Below are positions 15,477 to 24,400 of a DNA stretch of 64,000 nt, piece by piece. Origin of the DNA: a candidate division Hyd24-12 bacterium UBA6080. Its GTDB lineage: Bacteria > Fermentibacterota > Fermentibacteria > Fermentibacterales > JCC-6. Both the position numbers and the translations under genes were made by a program. Position 1 is the first letter of the stretch. Every line of letters starts with the position of its first letter. The notes beneath the pieces are model-generated. The model saw only the letters and a program-made list of their open reading frames with translations. It was not told the DNA's origin and ran no database searches. Location of the stretch: assembly GCA_002436025.1 (NCBI GenBank), contig DIXM01000013.1:195015-259014 (forward strand), read 5' to 3'.

Positions 15477-16682
15477 TCAGTTCCCTACAGCCTGGATCAT
15501 GTCGAAGATGGGCAGGTACATGGCTATGACAAGTGCGCCCACGAAGCCGCCCAGGAAAACTATCATCACAGGCTCGAGGGTACTGGCCAGACCCGCAACT
15601 GCGGTGTTCACTTCCTCGTCGTAGAAGTCGGCTATCTTTATGAGCATCTCGTCGAGACCGCCGGTCTCCTCGCCCACCGATATCATCTGGGTAACCATGG
15701 TTGGGAACACGCCGGAAGACTCGAGGGGCCCCGATATGTTCTCGCCCCCGGAGATGCTTATGCGGGCGTTCTGGATGGCTTCTGATATCACCACGTTGCC
15801 CGATGTCTTTGCCGTTATGGCCAATCCGTCGAGTATTGCCACACCGCTTGAGATAAGGGTGCCCAGGGTTCTGGTGAACCTGGCGATTGACATCTTGCGG
15901 TTCAGAATGCCAAAGATGGGAAGGGATATCTTCAGCGTGTCGATGAATTTCCTTCCACCCGGAGTTTTCTGGAAGATGTTGTAGAGGATGGAAAAGCCGA
16001 CCACACCGATGATTATGAACAGGATGTTCTTCTGAACGAACTCGGACATGTCCACCACCATCTGTGTCATGGCTGGAAGCTCGCCCCCGAGATCGGTGAA
16101 CATCTGCTGGAAGATGGGGATGACAAAAAGCAGCATGGCGAGCGTGGCCAGGATGACAACTATGAGGACCACCATGGGGTACATCATGGCGCTTTTTATC
16201 TTGGAGTTCAGGGCTGCGCTGCTTTCGAGGTATTCGGCGAGCCTGCCGAGGATGGTGTCGAGGATACCGCCCTGCTCACCGGCGGAGACCATGTTGCAGT
16301 AAAGCTCGTTGAATACCTTGGGGTGCTTGCCAAGGGCTTCGGCCAGAGTGCCGCCCTTTTCGACCTCGCTCGTGATGTCGGCGATGATGTCTTTGAAAAT
16401 AGAGTTGTCCTGCTGCCTTGCGAGGATCTGGAGGCAGTTGACCAGGGGGAGACCCGCGTTGATCATGACCGAGAACTGCCTGGTGAAGGTTGCCAGTTCC
16501 TTGTTCTTCACGCCGGAGCCGATGACTCCGTACTTGGCCATGTCGAAGCCGCCCTTGACCACGGTGACCGTGATGCCCCTGCGCTCGAGAAGTTCCTGGG
16601 CTTCCTTCTTGTTCTTGCCGGCTATGGTTCCGGAGAGCGTTCTGCCCTGCCTGTTTGTACCTTGCCAGTGAAACTCGGCCAT
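15477..16682 (-). CDS. pilC: Type IV pilus inner-membrane platform protein PilC
   Basis: A 401-residue polytopic platform protein of the GspF/PilC family, around which the extension and retraction ATPases turn. It has two T2SSF domains (~65-190 with FTRQFSVMINAGLPLVNCL and ~270-395 with FTRTLGTLISSGVAILDGL), each followed by long hydrophobic helices, and the family signature VSAGEQGGILDTIL / ISVGEETGGLDEML. Start taken as ATG 16682, 5-6 nt after a run of six G; a GTG at 16688 would add two residues. It lies 10 nt after pilT. Confidence 0.95.
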   Translation of the reverse strand: MAEFHWQGTNRQGRTLSGTIAGKNKKEAQELLERRGITVTVVKGGFDMAKYGVIGSGVKNKELATFTRQFSVMINAGLPLVNCLQILARQQDNSIFKDIIADITSEVEKGGTLAEALGKHPKVFNELYCNMVSAGEQGGILDTILGRLAEYLESSAALNSKIKSAMMYPMVVLIVVILATLAMLLFVIPIFQQMFTDLGGELPAMTQMVVDMSEFVQKNILFIIIGVVGFSILYNIFQKTPGGRKFIDTLKISLPIFGILNRKMSIARFTRTLGTLISSGVAILDGLAITAKTSGNVVISEAIQNARISISGGENISGPLESSGVFPTMVTQMISVGEETGGLDEMLIKIADFYDEEVNTAVAGLASTLEPVMIVFLGGFVGALVIAMYLPIFDMIQAVGN

Positions 16683-16692
16683 GTGCACCCCC

Positions 16693-17790
16693 CTAAAGAG
16701 TCGTGTCGCGACCTGTTACGATCATCTGTTCAAGCTCGGTCGGATTGGGTGAGCGTTCGAGGGCAACATCCTTTGCCACTTCCCTGTTGCTCACCAGGCG
16801 GAACAGAGCCTGGTTCATTGTCTGCATGCCGAACTTGTGCCCGGCCTGCATCATGCCGTAGACCTGGTGAAGCTTGTCCTCCCTTATGCAGGACTTTACC
16901 GCGGGGGTGCACACAAGCACCTCGGCGGCAAGGGCCCTGCCGGTGCCCCGCTGCCTGGGGATCAGTTGCTGGGTCATTACGCCCAGAAGCACGAAGGAAA
17001 GCTGGCTTCTGACCTGTTCCTGGCTTGCGGAGGGGAAGGTGTCGATGATGCGGTTGATTGATTCGTAGGTGGAGTTGGTGTGTAGGGTTGCGAGCGTGAG
17101 GTGGCCCGTCTCGGCGATGTTGAGGCCGACCTGCATGGTCTCGCGGTCACGCATCTCGCCGATGAGGACAACGTCGGGGTCCTGCCTGAGGATGTAGCGA
17201 AGGGCGTCGCCGAAGCCGTCGGTGTCGGACCCTATCTCCCTCTGGTTCACTATGCACTTGTTGTGGTGGTGCACGTACTCGATGGGGTCTTCGATGGTGA
17301 TGATGTGGGCCCTTCTGAGCCCGTTCACCCTGTTGATTATGGAGGCGAGGGTCGTGGTCTTCCCGCAGCCGGTGGGGCCGGTGACAAGTATGAGGCCCTG
17401 CCTCTTGTCGGCCAGGGTGGCGACCACGGGGGGAAGACCGAGTTCCTCGAAACCAAGAATCTCGTAGGGTATGACCCTTATGGCTGTTGCAACAGCGCCC
17501 CTTTGCAGGTAGACGTTGGCCCTGAACCTTGAAAGGCCCTTTATGCCGAAGGCGAAGTCAAGCTCCTTGTCGAGCTCGAACCTTTTCTTCTGCTCGTCTT
17601 TCAGAAGGCTGTAGATGATGCTCTGTGTTTCCTTTGGAGTGAGCGGGTCGTACTCCATGCGGATGAGGTCGCCGTCGATGCGTATGGTCGGAGGGGCTCC
17701 GACTGTGATATGAAGGTCTGTGGCACGGCGCTCCATCATCTCCTTGAGAAGGGTTCTGATGTTCAGCCCGTGAGTGACTTCCGCGGCCAT
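16693..17790 (-). CDS. pilT: Type IV pilus retraction ATPase PilT
   Basis: A 365-residue PilT-type secretion ATPase: N-terminal PAS-like domain (1-110), Walker A GPTGCGKTT (138-146), the ITIEDPIEYVHHHN Asp box, Walker B VVLIGEMRDRETM, and the His box LHTNSTYESINRIID. It lacks the N-terminal domain and tetracysteine zinc site of PilB, and has the AAEVLVCTPAVKSCIRE motif close to the conserved PilT AIRNLIRE region. It starts within the stop of the upstream pilB (1-nt TGATG overlap). Drives pilus retraction and hence twitching or DNA uptake; a retraction motor argues for a true type IV pilus rather than a type II secretion system. Confidence 0.93.
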   Translation of the reverse strand: MAAEVTHGLNIRTLLKEMMERRATDLHITVGAPPTIRIDGDLIRMEYDPLTPKETQSIIYSLLKDEQKKRFELDKELDFAFGIKGLSRFRANVYLQRGAVATAIRVIPYEILGFEELGLPPVVATLADKRQGLILVTGPTGCGKTTTLASIINRVNGLRRAHIITIEDPIEYVHHHNKCIVNQREIGSDTDGFGDALRYILRQDPDVVLIGEMRDRETMQVGLNIAETGHLTLATLHTNSTYESINRIIDTFPSASQEQVRSQLSFVLLGVMTQQLIPRQRGTGRALAAEVLVCTPAVKSCIREDKLHQVYGMMQAGHKFGMQTMNQALFRLVSNREVAKDVALERSPNPTELEQMIVTGRDTTL

Positions 17791-19577
17791 CAGGACGAAA
17801 CCGCCCGGACCTGGGACTCGAGCCGGTAATTCATGGCAGCCACCTTCACTTCCTCGTCATCGTCTGCAGTGACCCTGACCACTTCTTCAAGCGTGGTCAC
17901 ACCGTTCTTGACCTTCTCGACGGCATCCATGCGCAGGGTTCTCATGCCGCTTCTTACAGCAAGCAGCCTGAGCTGGGCGGCGGTCTCCCTGTCGATGATG
18001 GCCTGTTTCATGGCCTTGTCGAGCGTGAGGACTTCGTAGAGCCCGATCCTGCCCTTGTAGCCTGAGCCGTTGCACCTTGCGCACCCCTTGCCCCTCTGGG
18101 TCTTGGCGCCGGCCATCTCGGCCGGGTCAATGCCCGCTTCAATATAATCATCCTTCGCAAATGTGAAAGGTTCACGGCAGTATTTACATATCTTCTTGAC
18201 CAGTCTCTGGGCCATAATGGTCCTGACGGCGCTGGCCACCAGGAACGGCTTTATACCGATGTCCACCAGACGGTTGATGGTGCTGGGGGCATCGTTGGTG
18301 TGGATGGTCGAGAAAACCAGATGGCCCGTGAGGGAAGCCTTGATGGCTATCGAGGCCGTTTCGAGGTCACGGATCTCGCCCACCATGATGATGTTGGGGT
18401 CCTGCCGGAGTATGCTTCTCAGCGCTGTGGCGAAGGTGTAGCCCATGCCGTGGTCGATCTGGGTCTGGACTATGCCGTCGATGTTGTACTCCACGGGGTC
18501 TTCAGCGGTGTGGATGTTCACTGCTGGCGTGTTCAGGCTGCTCAGGGCCGAGTAGAGCGTTGTGGTCTTGCCGCTTCCCGTCGGGCCCGTGACAAGCACG
18601 ATGCCGAACGGTGAACTCACGCCGGCCATGAACTTCTTGAGAGCGTCTTCCGGGAAACCGAGTTGCCTCAGGTCGAACTCGAGGTTGCCGCGGTCGAGGA
18701 TGCGGAGTACGATCTTCTCGCCGTTCACGGTGGGGACGGCGTTCACCCTGAAGTCGATTATGCGGTTGTCCACCTTGGCTTTTATGCGGCCGTCCTGCGT
18801 GCGCCTTCTTTCAGCTATGTTCATGCCGGACATGATTTTGAGCCTTGAGAGAATGGAGGGCTGCACAGTCTTGGGAAGCCTGATGACCTCGTGGCACGTT
18901 CCATCCCTCCGGTACCTAATCCTGAGGAACTTCTCGTAGGGTTCGATGTGGATGTCGCTGGATTCGGTCTTCACTGCCTCGGCGATCATCTTGTCGACGA
19001 ACCTCACTATGGGCTCATCCTTGTCGGTCAGGAGGCTGTCGTCGGTTCGCTCGTCGTCGTCGACTCCGGGGTCGAGGCTTGCCACCTCAACGATGCCGTC
19101 TTCGTCCTCGTCGTACTGGTTGAGGCTCGACTCGACGCTGACAAGGGAATCGCGGCGGCCGTAGACCTCGTCGAGCGCGCGGCGCAGAGCCGAGGGTGAG
19201 GAGGCGTAAACAACTATCTCACAGCCCGTGGCGAATTTGATCTCGTCGACTGCGTACATGTTGGCGGGTTGGGCCATGGCAACAAGGACCGTGTTGCCAT
19301 CGCGCTCGAGCGGAACCACCATGTGTTCCCGGGCCGTGTTCTCGGGTATGATCTTGGCCGCGTCGTCGGGAAAATCGGTCTCGTTCAGGTAAACGGGGTC
19401 GACGCTGTAGATGTCGGCCAGGAACTCGGTGATGAGCTCTTCAGTGACCTGCCCGCGAAGGACCATGGCTTCGGCAAGCTCCAGCTCGCCGGGACCCCAC
19501 TCGTCCGCGATGGTGTCGATCTCGTCCTGCGTAGCCAGGCCCGCCTGAACAAGCATCATGGAAAGCCGTGTCTGCAT
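17790..19577 (-). CDS. pilB: Type IV pilus extension ATPase PilB (copy 1)
   Basis: A 595-residue GspE/PilB ATPase. The N-terminal MshEN-like domain (~1-140) is followed by an acidic linker (YDEDEDGIVEVASLDPGVDDDE), then the catalytic part: SSDIHIEP, Walker A GPTGSGKTTT (331-340), HTAEDPVEYNIDG, Walker B IIMVGEIRDLET, the His box STIHTNDAPSTINR, and a zinc site CKYC...CARC. All look intact. It overlaps pilT by 1 nt and lies 8 nt after a second pilB-like gene. This copy has the canonical EDPVE Asp box, unlike its neighbour. Confidence 0.92.
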   Translation of the reverse strand: MQTRLSMMLVQAGLATQDEIDTIADEWGPGELELAEAMVLRGQVTEELITEFLADIYSVDPVYLNETDFPDDAAKIIPENTAREHMVVPLERDGNTVLVAMAQPANMYAVDEIKFATGCEIVVYASSPSALRRALDEVYGRRDSLVSVESSLNQYDEDEDGIVEVASLDPGVDDDERTDDSLLTDKDEPIVRFVDKMIAEAVKTESSDIHIEPYEKFLRIRYRRDGTCHEVIRLPKTVQPSILSRLKIMSGMNIAERRRTQDGRIKAKVDNRIIDFRVNAVPTVNGEKIVLRILDRGNLEFDLRQLGFPEDALKKFMAGVSSPFGIVLVTGPTGSGKTTTLYSALSSLNTPAVNIHTAEDPVEYNIDGIVQTQIDHGMGYTFATALRSILRQDPNIIMVGEIRDLETASIAIKASLTGHLVFSTIHTNDAPSTINRLVDIGIKPFLVASAVRTIMAQRLVKKICKYCREPFTFAKDDYIEAGIDPAEMAGAKTQRGKGCARCNGSGYKGRIGLYEVLTLDKAMKQAIIDRETAAQLRLLAVRSGMRTLRMDAVEKVKNGVTTLEEVVRVTADDDEEVKVAAMNYRLESQVRAVSS

Positions 19578-19585
19578 TGCTCTTC

Positions 19586-21349
19586 CTAGAAGTTGGCCAC
19601 TGTTTCCCTCACGACCTCCTGAAAGGTGGTGAGACCCGACTCCAGCTTACGCAGGGCCGCTTCGCGCAGGTTTATCATGCCACGGGCCAGGGCGGTCTTT
19701 TCAAGCTCGATGCTGTTGGCGTCGTTTTCGATGAGGGCGCGCATCTCCTCGTCGACGGTCATGACCTCGTAGATGCCTATTCGGCCCTTGTAGCCAGTGT
19801 TGTTGCACTGCGGGCAACCCGTGCCCTCGTAGAACGTTGTTGAACTGAACCTGTCGGGGTCGACCCCGGCATCTTCAAGGGCTTCGCGGGAGATCGAGAC
19901 TGGTGTCTTGCAGTTCTTGCATATCTTGCGGATAAGCCGCTGGCTGCACACGCAGATCAGCGAGGTGCTGAGCATGTAGGGCTCGGTTCCCATGTCGACG
20001 AGACGGTTGATCGTGCTGGGGGCGTCGTTGGTGTGCACCGTGGAGAGCACCAGGTGCCCCGTGAGGGCGGCCCTGATGGCTATCTCGCTGGTTTCCTTGT
20101 CGCGGATCTCTCCCACCATGATGATGTCGGGGTCCTGCCGCAGGTAGGCTCTGAGGGCCATGGCGAAATTGAGGCCCACGTCTTCGTTCATCTGGACCTG
20201 GTTTATGCCCTTGAGGTTGAACTCGACGGGGTTCTCGGCGGTCATGATGTTCACGCCCACATCGTTGAGTTCACTTATCGCGCTGTAAAGCGTTGTGGTC
20301 TTGCCGCTGCCCGAAGGGCCGGTGACCAGGGCGATGCCGTACGGTCTTTTTATCGCTTTCCGGAATGCCTTGAGGGCTTCGGGTTCGAAACCCAGGGTGT
20401 CGAGGTCGAGGGATACCTGGGACCTGTCCAGAAGCCTGAGCTCCACCTTTTCGCCGAAGAGTGTTGGAAGCGTGGAAACGCGCATGTCAACGAACCTGTC
20501 GCCAACCCTTATCTTGGTCCTGCCGTCCTGCGGGAGGTGGTGTTCGGCGATGTTCATGCCGCCGAGGATCTTCAGGCGGCTCACCATGGCGAGGCGGTAC
20601 TTCCTGCTGGGCCTCATTATCTCGTGGAGAACGCCGTCGATCCGGTAACGGATCCTCACGTACTTTTCGAATGGCTCGAAATGAATGTCGCTGGCGCCGC
20701 GTTTCACGGCGTCGGCCACCACGCGGTTCACCAGTTTTACCACGGGGGAATCGCTTGTCGAGACCGCGAGGTCTTCGTCGAGCTCCTCCTCCCCCTCCTC
20801 CTCCTCGATAAGCGAGAAGAAGGCCTCGTCGCCCACCAGAAGTTCGTCTTCGGGGCCTTTCATGACCTCTTCAACGGTCGTGTGGCCATTCTTTCTGAGC
20901 TTCTCATCAGAGACGGCGACTATGGCGTCGTCCTGGCGGTAGATGCGGTCGAGCGCGCGCTGGATCATGCTGGAGGCGCAGATGTGGGGTTCGATCTCCA
21001 TGCCCAGCGAAAACCTCAGATCGTCAATGGTGAAAAGGTTGTGAGGATCTGCCATGGCGACAACGAGGGTCTTGCCCACCCTCTCGACCGGGATGACCTC
21101 GTAGCGTATGGCGAGCTTGGCCGGGACGAGCTGCAGAACATCAGCCTCGATCTTCATCTTTTCGATGTTGATGGCCTCGATGCGGATCTGCCTGGAAAGG
21201 TAGCTGTTGAGGTCTTCCTCGTTGATGAGGTTCATGCGGACCAGGTTGAGACCCAGCCTGCCGCCCTGATCCCTCTGGGCGTTAAGAGCGCTCTCGAGCT
21301 GCTCGCGGGTTATAACACCGGCTTTCACCAGCATTTGGCCCAGTTTCAT
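19586..21349 (-). CDS. Second PilB/GspE-type ATPase with acidic insert
   Basis: A 587-residue paralogue of the adjacent pilB. Order: N-terminal MshEN domain (1-140), an acidic segment with IEEEEGEEELDED (181-193), RGASDIHFEPFEKYVRIR, Walker A GPSGSGKTTT (344-353), Asp box MTAENPVEFNLKG with Asn replacing the usual Asp, Walker B IIMVGEIRDKETS, His box STVHTNDAPSTINR, and zinc cysteines CKNC...CPQC. Walker residues are complete, so it is probably active. It is 8 nt upstream of pilB copy 1 and shares its operon. It may power a second pilus or secretion machine, or form part of a mixed motor. A weak promoter candidate lies upstream (21414-21443). Confidence 0.88.
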   Translation of the reverse strand: MKLGQMLVKAGVITREQLESALNAQRDQGGRLGLNLVRMNLINEEDLNSYLSRQIRIEAINIEKMKIEADVLQLVPAKLAIRYEVIPVERVGKTLVVAMADPHNLFTIDDLRFSLGMEIEPHICASSMIQRALDRIYRQDDAIVAVSDEKLRKNGHTTVEEVMKGPEDELLVGDEAFFSLIEEEEGEEELDEDLAVSTSDSPVVKLVNRVVADAVKRGASDIHFEPFEKYVRIRYRIDGVLHEIMRPSRKYRLAMVSRLKILGGMNIAEHHLPQDGRTKIRVGDRFVDMRVSTLPTLFGEKVELRLLDRSQVSLDLDTLGFEPEALKAFRKAIKRPYGIALVTGPSGSGKTTTLYSAISELNDVGVNIMTAENPVEFNLKGINQVQMNEDVGLNFAMALRAYLRQDPDIIMVGEIRDKETSEIAIRAALTGHLVLSTVHTNDAPSTINRLVDMGTEPYMLSTSLICVCSQRLIRKICKNCKTPVSISREALEDAGVDPDRFSSTTFYEGTGCPQCNNTGYKGRIGIYEVMTVDEEMRALIENDANSIELEKTALARGMINLREAALRKLESGLTTFQEVVRETVANF

Positions 21350-21413
21350 CGATTCGTTCTCCTCTCAGACGAGCTGAGGGTTTACATGGACTTTCGAGAA
21401 GAGAATTGCCGTG

Positions 21414-21443
21414 TTATTCTGCAACAATTCCCCGGCAAGTCAA
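21414..21443 (-). promoter_or_regulatory. Possible sigma-70 promoter before the pil ATPase genes
   Basis: Minus-strand TTGACT (21443-21438) and AGAATA or GAATAA 17-18 nt later. The -35 is good, the -10 weak. It lies in the 124-nt gap between the SprA-like gene and the first pil ATPase gene, where no terminator is visible. Confidence 0.35.
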
Positions 21444-21473
21444 TGCCCTTCTGCCTCTGGAATAGGCTTTCCG

Positions 21474-24400
21474 TCAGAAGTTGATCATCACCCAGATGTC
21501 GAGGCCAACATCGGTCTGGTCGTACTGGGAGTTGACCCTGTCGGTCTTCCATCCGTAAATGGCGGTCAGCCCTGCCTGAACGGTGCCGAAGTCGTAGTTG
21601 GCGTACGGTTCAATCCGCCATTCCGTGCGGTCCGTTTGAAGGATGTCGTCGCCGAAGTCCCTCAGTATCTCGCTTCTGGTAAGGCTTCGCGTGAGCTTGA
21701 GCCCGGTGGTCAGGTCACTCTGGAAGCGCAGCCGTATCCTGTTCAGCAGGGGAAGCGGGATGGAGATGCCCTGTGGCGCCCTGAAGGCGTAGGAACAACC
21801 GATCTGGGTGGCGTGGCTGGTGCTCTGAGTAACGGCGCTGGTTCCGGTGAAGTTACGGGTCTCGGTGAGGGTGAGGTTGTCGGACAGCGTTATCTGAAGC
21901 TTGTTCTTGAGATTTGCCGTTATCGACGCCAGGGGGGCGAACCTGCGCGACACGGTCTCGCTCACGGGTATCTCAACGCCCTCCTCCACTCTGGACGCGG
22001 TGGTGGTCTCGACCCTGTAGCCCGAGCTGACGGTGCCCGTTCGAAGGAAATCCAGAGGGGCAAGCCTTTCGAGGCCGCTCCAGGAAAGGGTGAGTGAGGG
22101 CCATGTGATGGTCTGCTGTTTGTTCAGATAACCGCTGTAGTAGCTTTTCGTGAGTGAGTTGCCGTACTCGGCCCTCAGGGAGAGCGTACTTATCGGCCTG
22201 ACTCCTCCTCCGAGCTGCATCGACTCGCCCTCGGTACGGCTGTAGGGTGCAAGGCTGTCAAGCCTGTTCTCGATGCCGAACTGGTAGCGCCAGGGGGGAA
22301 GGCTTTCAAGTGACTTGTACGTCGTGGCATTGGTGAAGGAGAGGTTCAGAGTCGGGTCGGTTATATTGTCCGCCCACTTCTCCAGTTGCATAAGCATCCA
22401 TCTCGGGCTTCCGGGAGCGGCCACCTCGTCCATACGCTCGTCCCTGAGCCTTGAGATCCTTCGCATGGTGTGGGCAAGACCAAGCCTGAGAGTATATCGC
22501 AGGTTCGTTGACAACCCGACGTCGGGCAGCCCCAGGGTGTCGGCGCCCTGGGTATGGGGGCTGAGCCTGGCCATGGAGTAGTTGGAGTCGAAGCTCACCC
22601 TGGGTATGAGGTAGCTCCAGAGGTTTACATCCTGCGCGGCGGAGAGGCTCTGGTTGCGGGAAACCTCCCTGCCCACGCTTACGGAACTCCCCCCGGGCTT
22701 CCACGGGTAGTACATGTCCCTCCCCACGGCCAGGGAGTAGGACAGCGTGTTCCCCTTCCAGAAGTTGAAGCCGACAGAACCGTCGGTCAAAAGCTCCCTC
22801 TGGGTGTTGTTCCGGGTCTGGACCGTGTCTTCCGAGGCCACATCCCACCTTACATCCCTTCCCCTTTCGAACTTCACGCCGAAGCCGAAACGGGTGGGCT
22901 GTATCCTTACATCCTCCAGGATGGGCATGTAGAAAAGCCGCATCCTGCCAAGGGAAATGTCGTACCCGACTGTGAACCTCTCGTTTTCGAGAGAATCGGT
23001 TCCCGTCGGGGAAAGACCCCTCTGCTCGCCCATGGTGTGCCTCACCGTCCACGGGTCGAGGAAGTACCTTCCCAGAAGGCCTTCGGCCCGCGCGCTCCGG
23101 CGCCACTGCACTGACGTGTCCCATGTGTTGTTGTCGGTGCGCTGTATCCAGGAATCCCTGCCCTCGATGCGTACATCGCTGTTGGTCTGGAACCGGGGCT
23201 CGGAGAGGGTCCGGCTCCATGCGTAGGTTGCAGGCAGCGACCACCCCCACCTTGGAGGGGTGAAACGGTCGAGGTTGAGCGTGGTGTTGGCCGAGTAACG
23301 GGTCGTCGTCTTGCCTGTGCCGGTGTTGGTCCCGAGGCTGTGGAAGTCGGCGCCCACCATCCTGTAGTCGCCCTTCAACGTGAGCAGGTCGGCGAAATCC
23401 ACCTGTCCGGTCAGCCTGTGGGCGTAACCCTGATCCTGGTAACGGTTCCGCAGGGTGATGTCGTTTATCCAGACCTCGGCGGACAGGGGTGTGGTCTGGT
23501 TGTTCCGAACACCCAGGGCCAGGGTGAGCACATTGGCGAAGGTGGGGCTTCCGCGGACAGCCAGGTTGCCTGATCTTATGTATTCAAGCCCCTGCTGTTC
23601 CATCAGCGTCTTGAGGTCGACAAGCTGCTGGATCGGTATGTCCAGCACCTGCCACCCCTGCTGGAGGGGAACCTCCAGTTCGTAGTAGTTGAGGCTGTCG
23701 CGGCCGATCTGGAAAAAAGCCAGTCCCTGGGAGGTGTTGCCCCTGATCAGTATCCTGTAGTTCTGGTAGGCCGTGTAGTCGGCCCCCGTGTAGAAGTTCT
23801 GCCTGGCCACGCCCTGATGCCCCCATAGAAGGTTGGCGCAGACAAGGCTCAGGGATTGCTCGAGTTTGATGTTGCCGTAGTCGTCCCTGCCGGGATCAAT
23901 GCCCGGGGGCGGGTCGTCGATGTAGTCCTGGTTTTCCCTGTTGTTCACCACGGAGACCGTGAACTGCTCATCGGGCTGCACCGGGGGAACGATCGAGTCG
24001 GTGGCGCCGATGTTCCTTCTCTCCCAGCGGTTCCCCACGATGCCCATCTCGTACACCTCAAGGGTGTCGGACTGGGCGAACCCCTCCGTCCAGACCCTGG
24101 CGAAGACGATCTTGCTCCATTCGGGTTCGCCGGTCACAAGATCGGGAACGGTGACAAGAACTGAATCGTTGAGCGGAACGCTGATGAGCATCCATCCGTA
24201 CTCGTTGGGGCCGTGTACGATGTACTCGGGGTCGTCAAGGGGTATTCGCACCCTGAAGAAAGTGTCGGCCGTGTCCAGGACGCCGTTGCGGTTGAGGTCT
24301 TCGGTGTCGAGCTTGGTGTTGCCCTCGGTGCCGTTGATCTTCTCGAACCAGTCTTCCCGGGGAACGCCCTCGCCGTACTCAAGTTCGTAGTCATCCTGGT

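Noticed and set aside
16693..21349. Type II secretion system instead of a type IV pilus
   Set aside because: A PilT retraction ATPase and PilS/PilR with sigma-54 pilin promoters point to a type IV pilus; no GspC/D/L/M-like gene is present in the window.
20033..21484. A long plus-strand open frame (483 codons) opposite the second pilB gene
   Set aside because: It is antisense to a well-supported ATPase, has no family features, and reflects the high G+C third positions of the real gene. The same applies to long antisense frames at 12661-14073, 40378-41955, 4545-5654 and 50317-51309.
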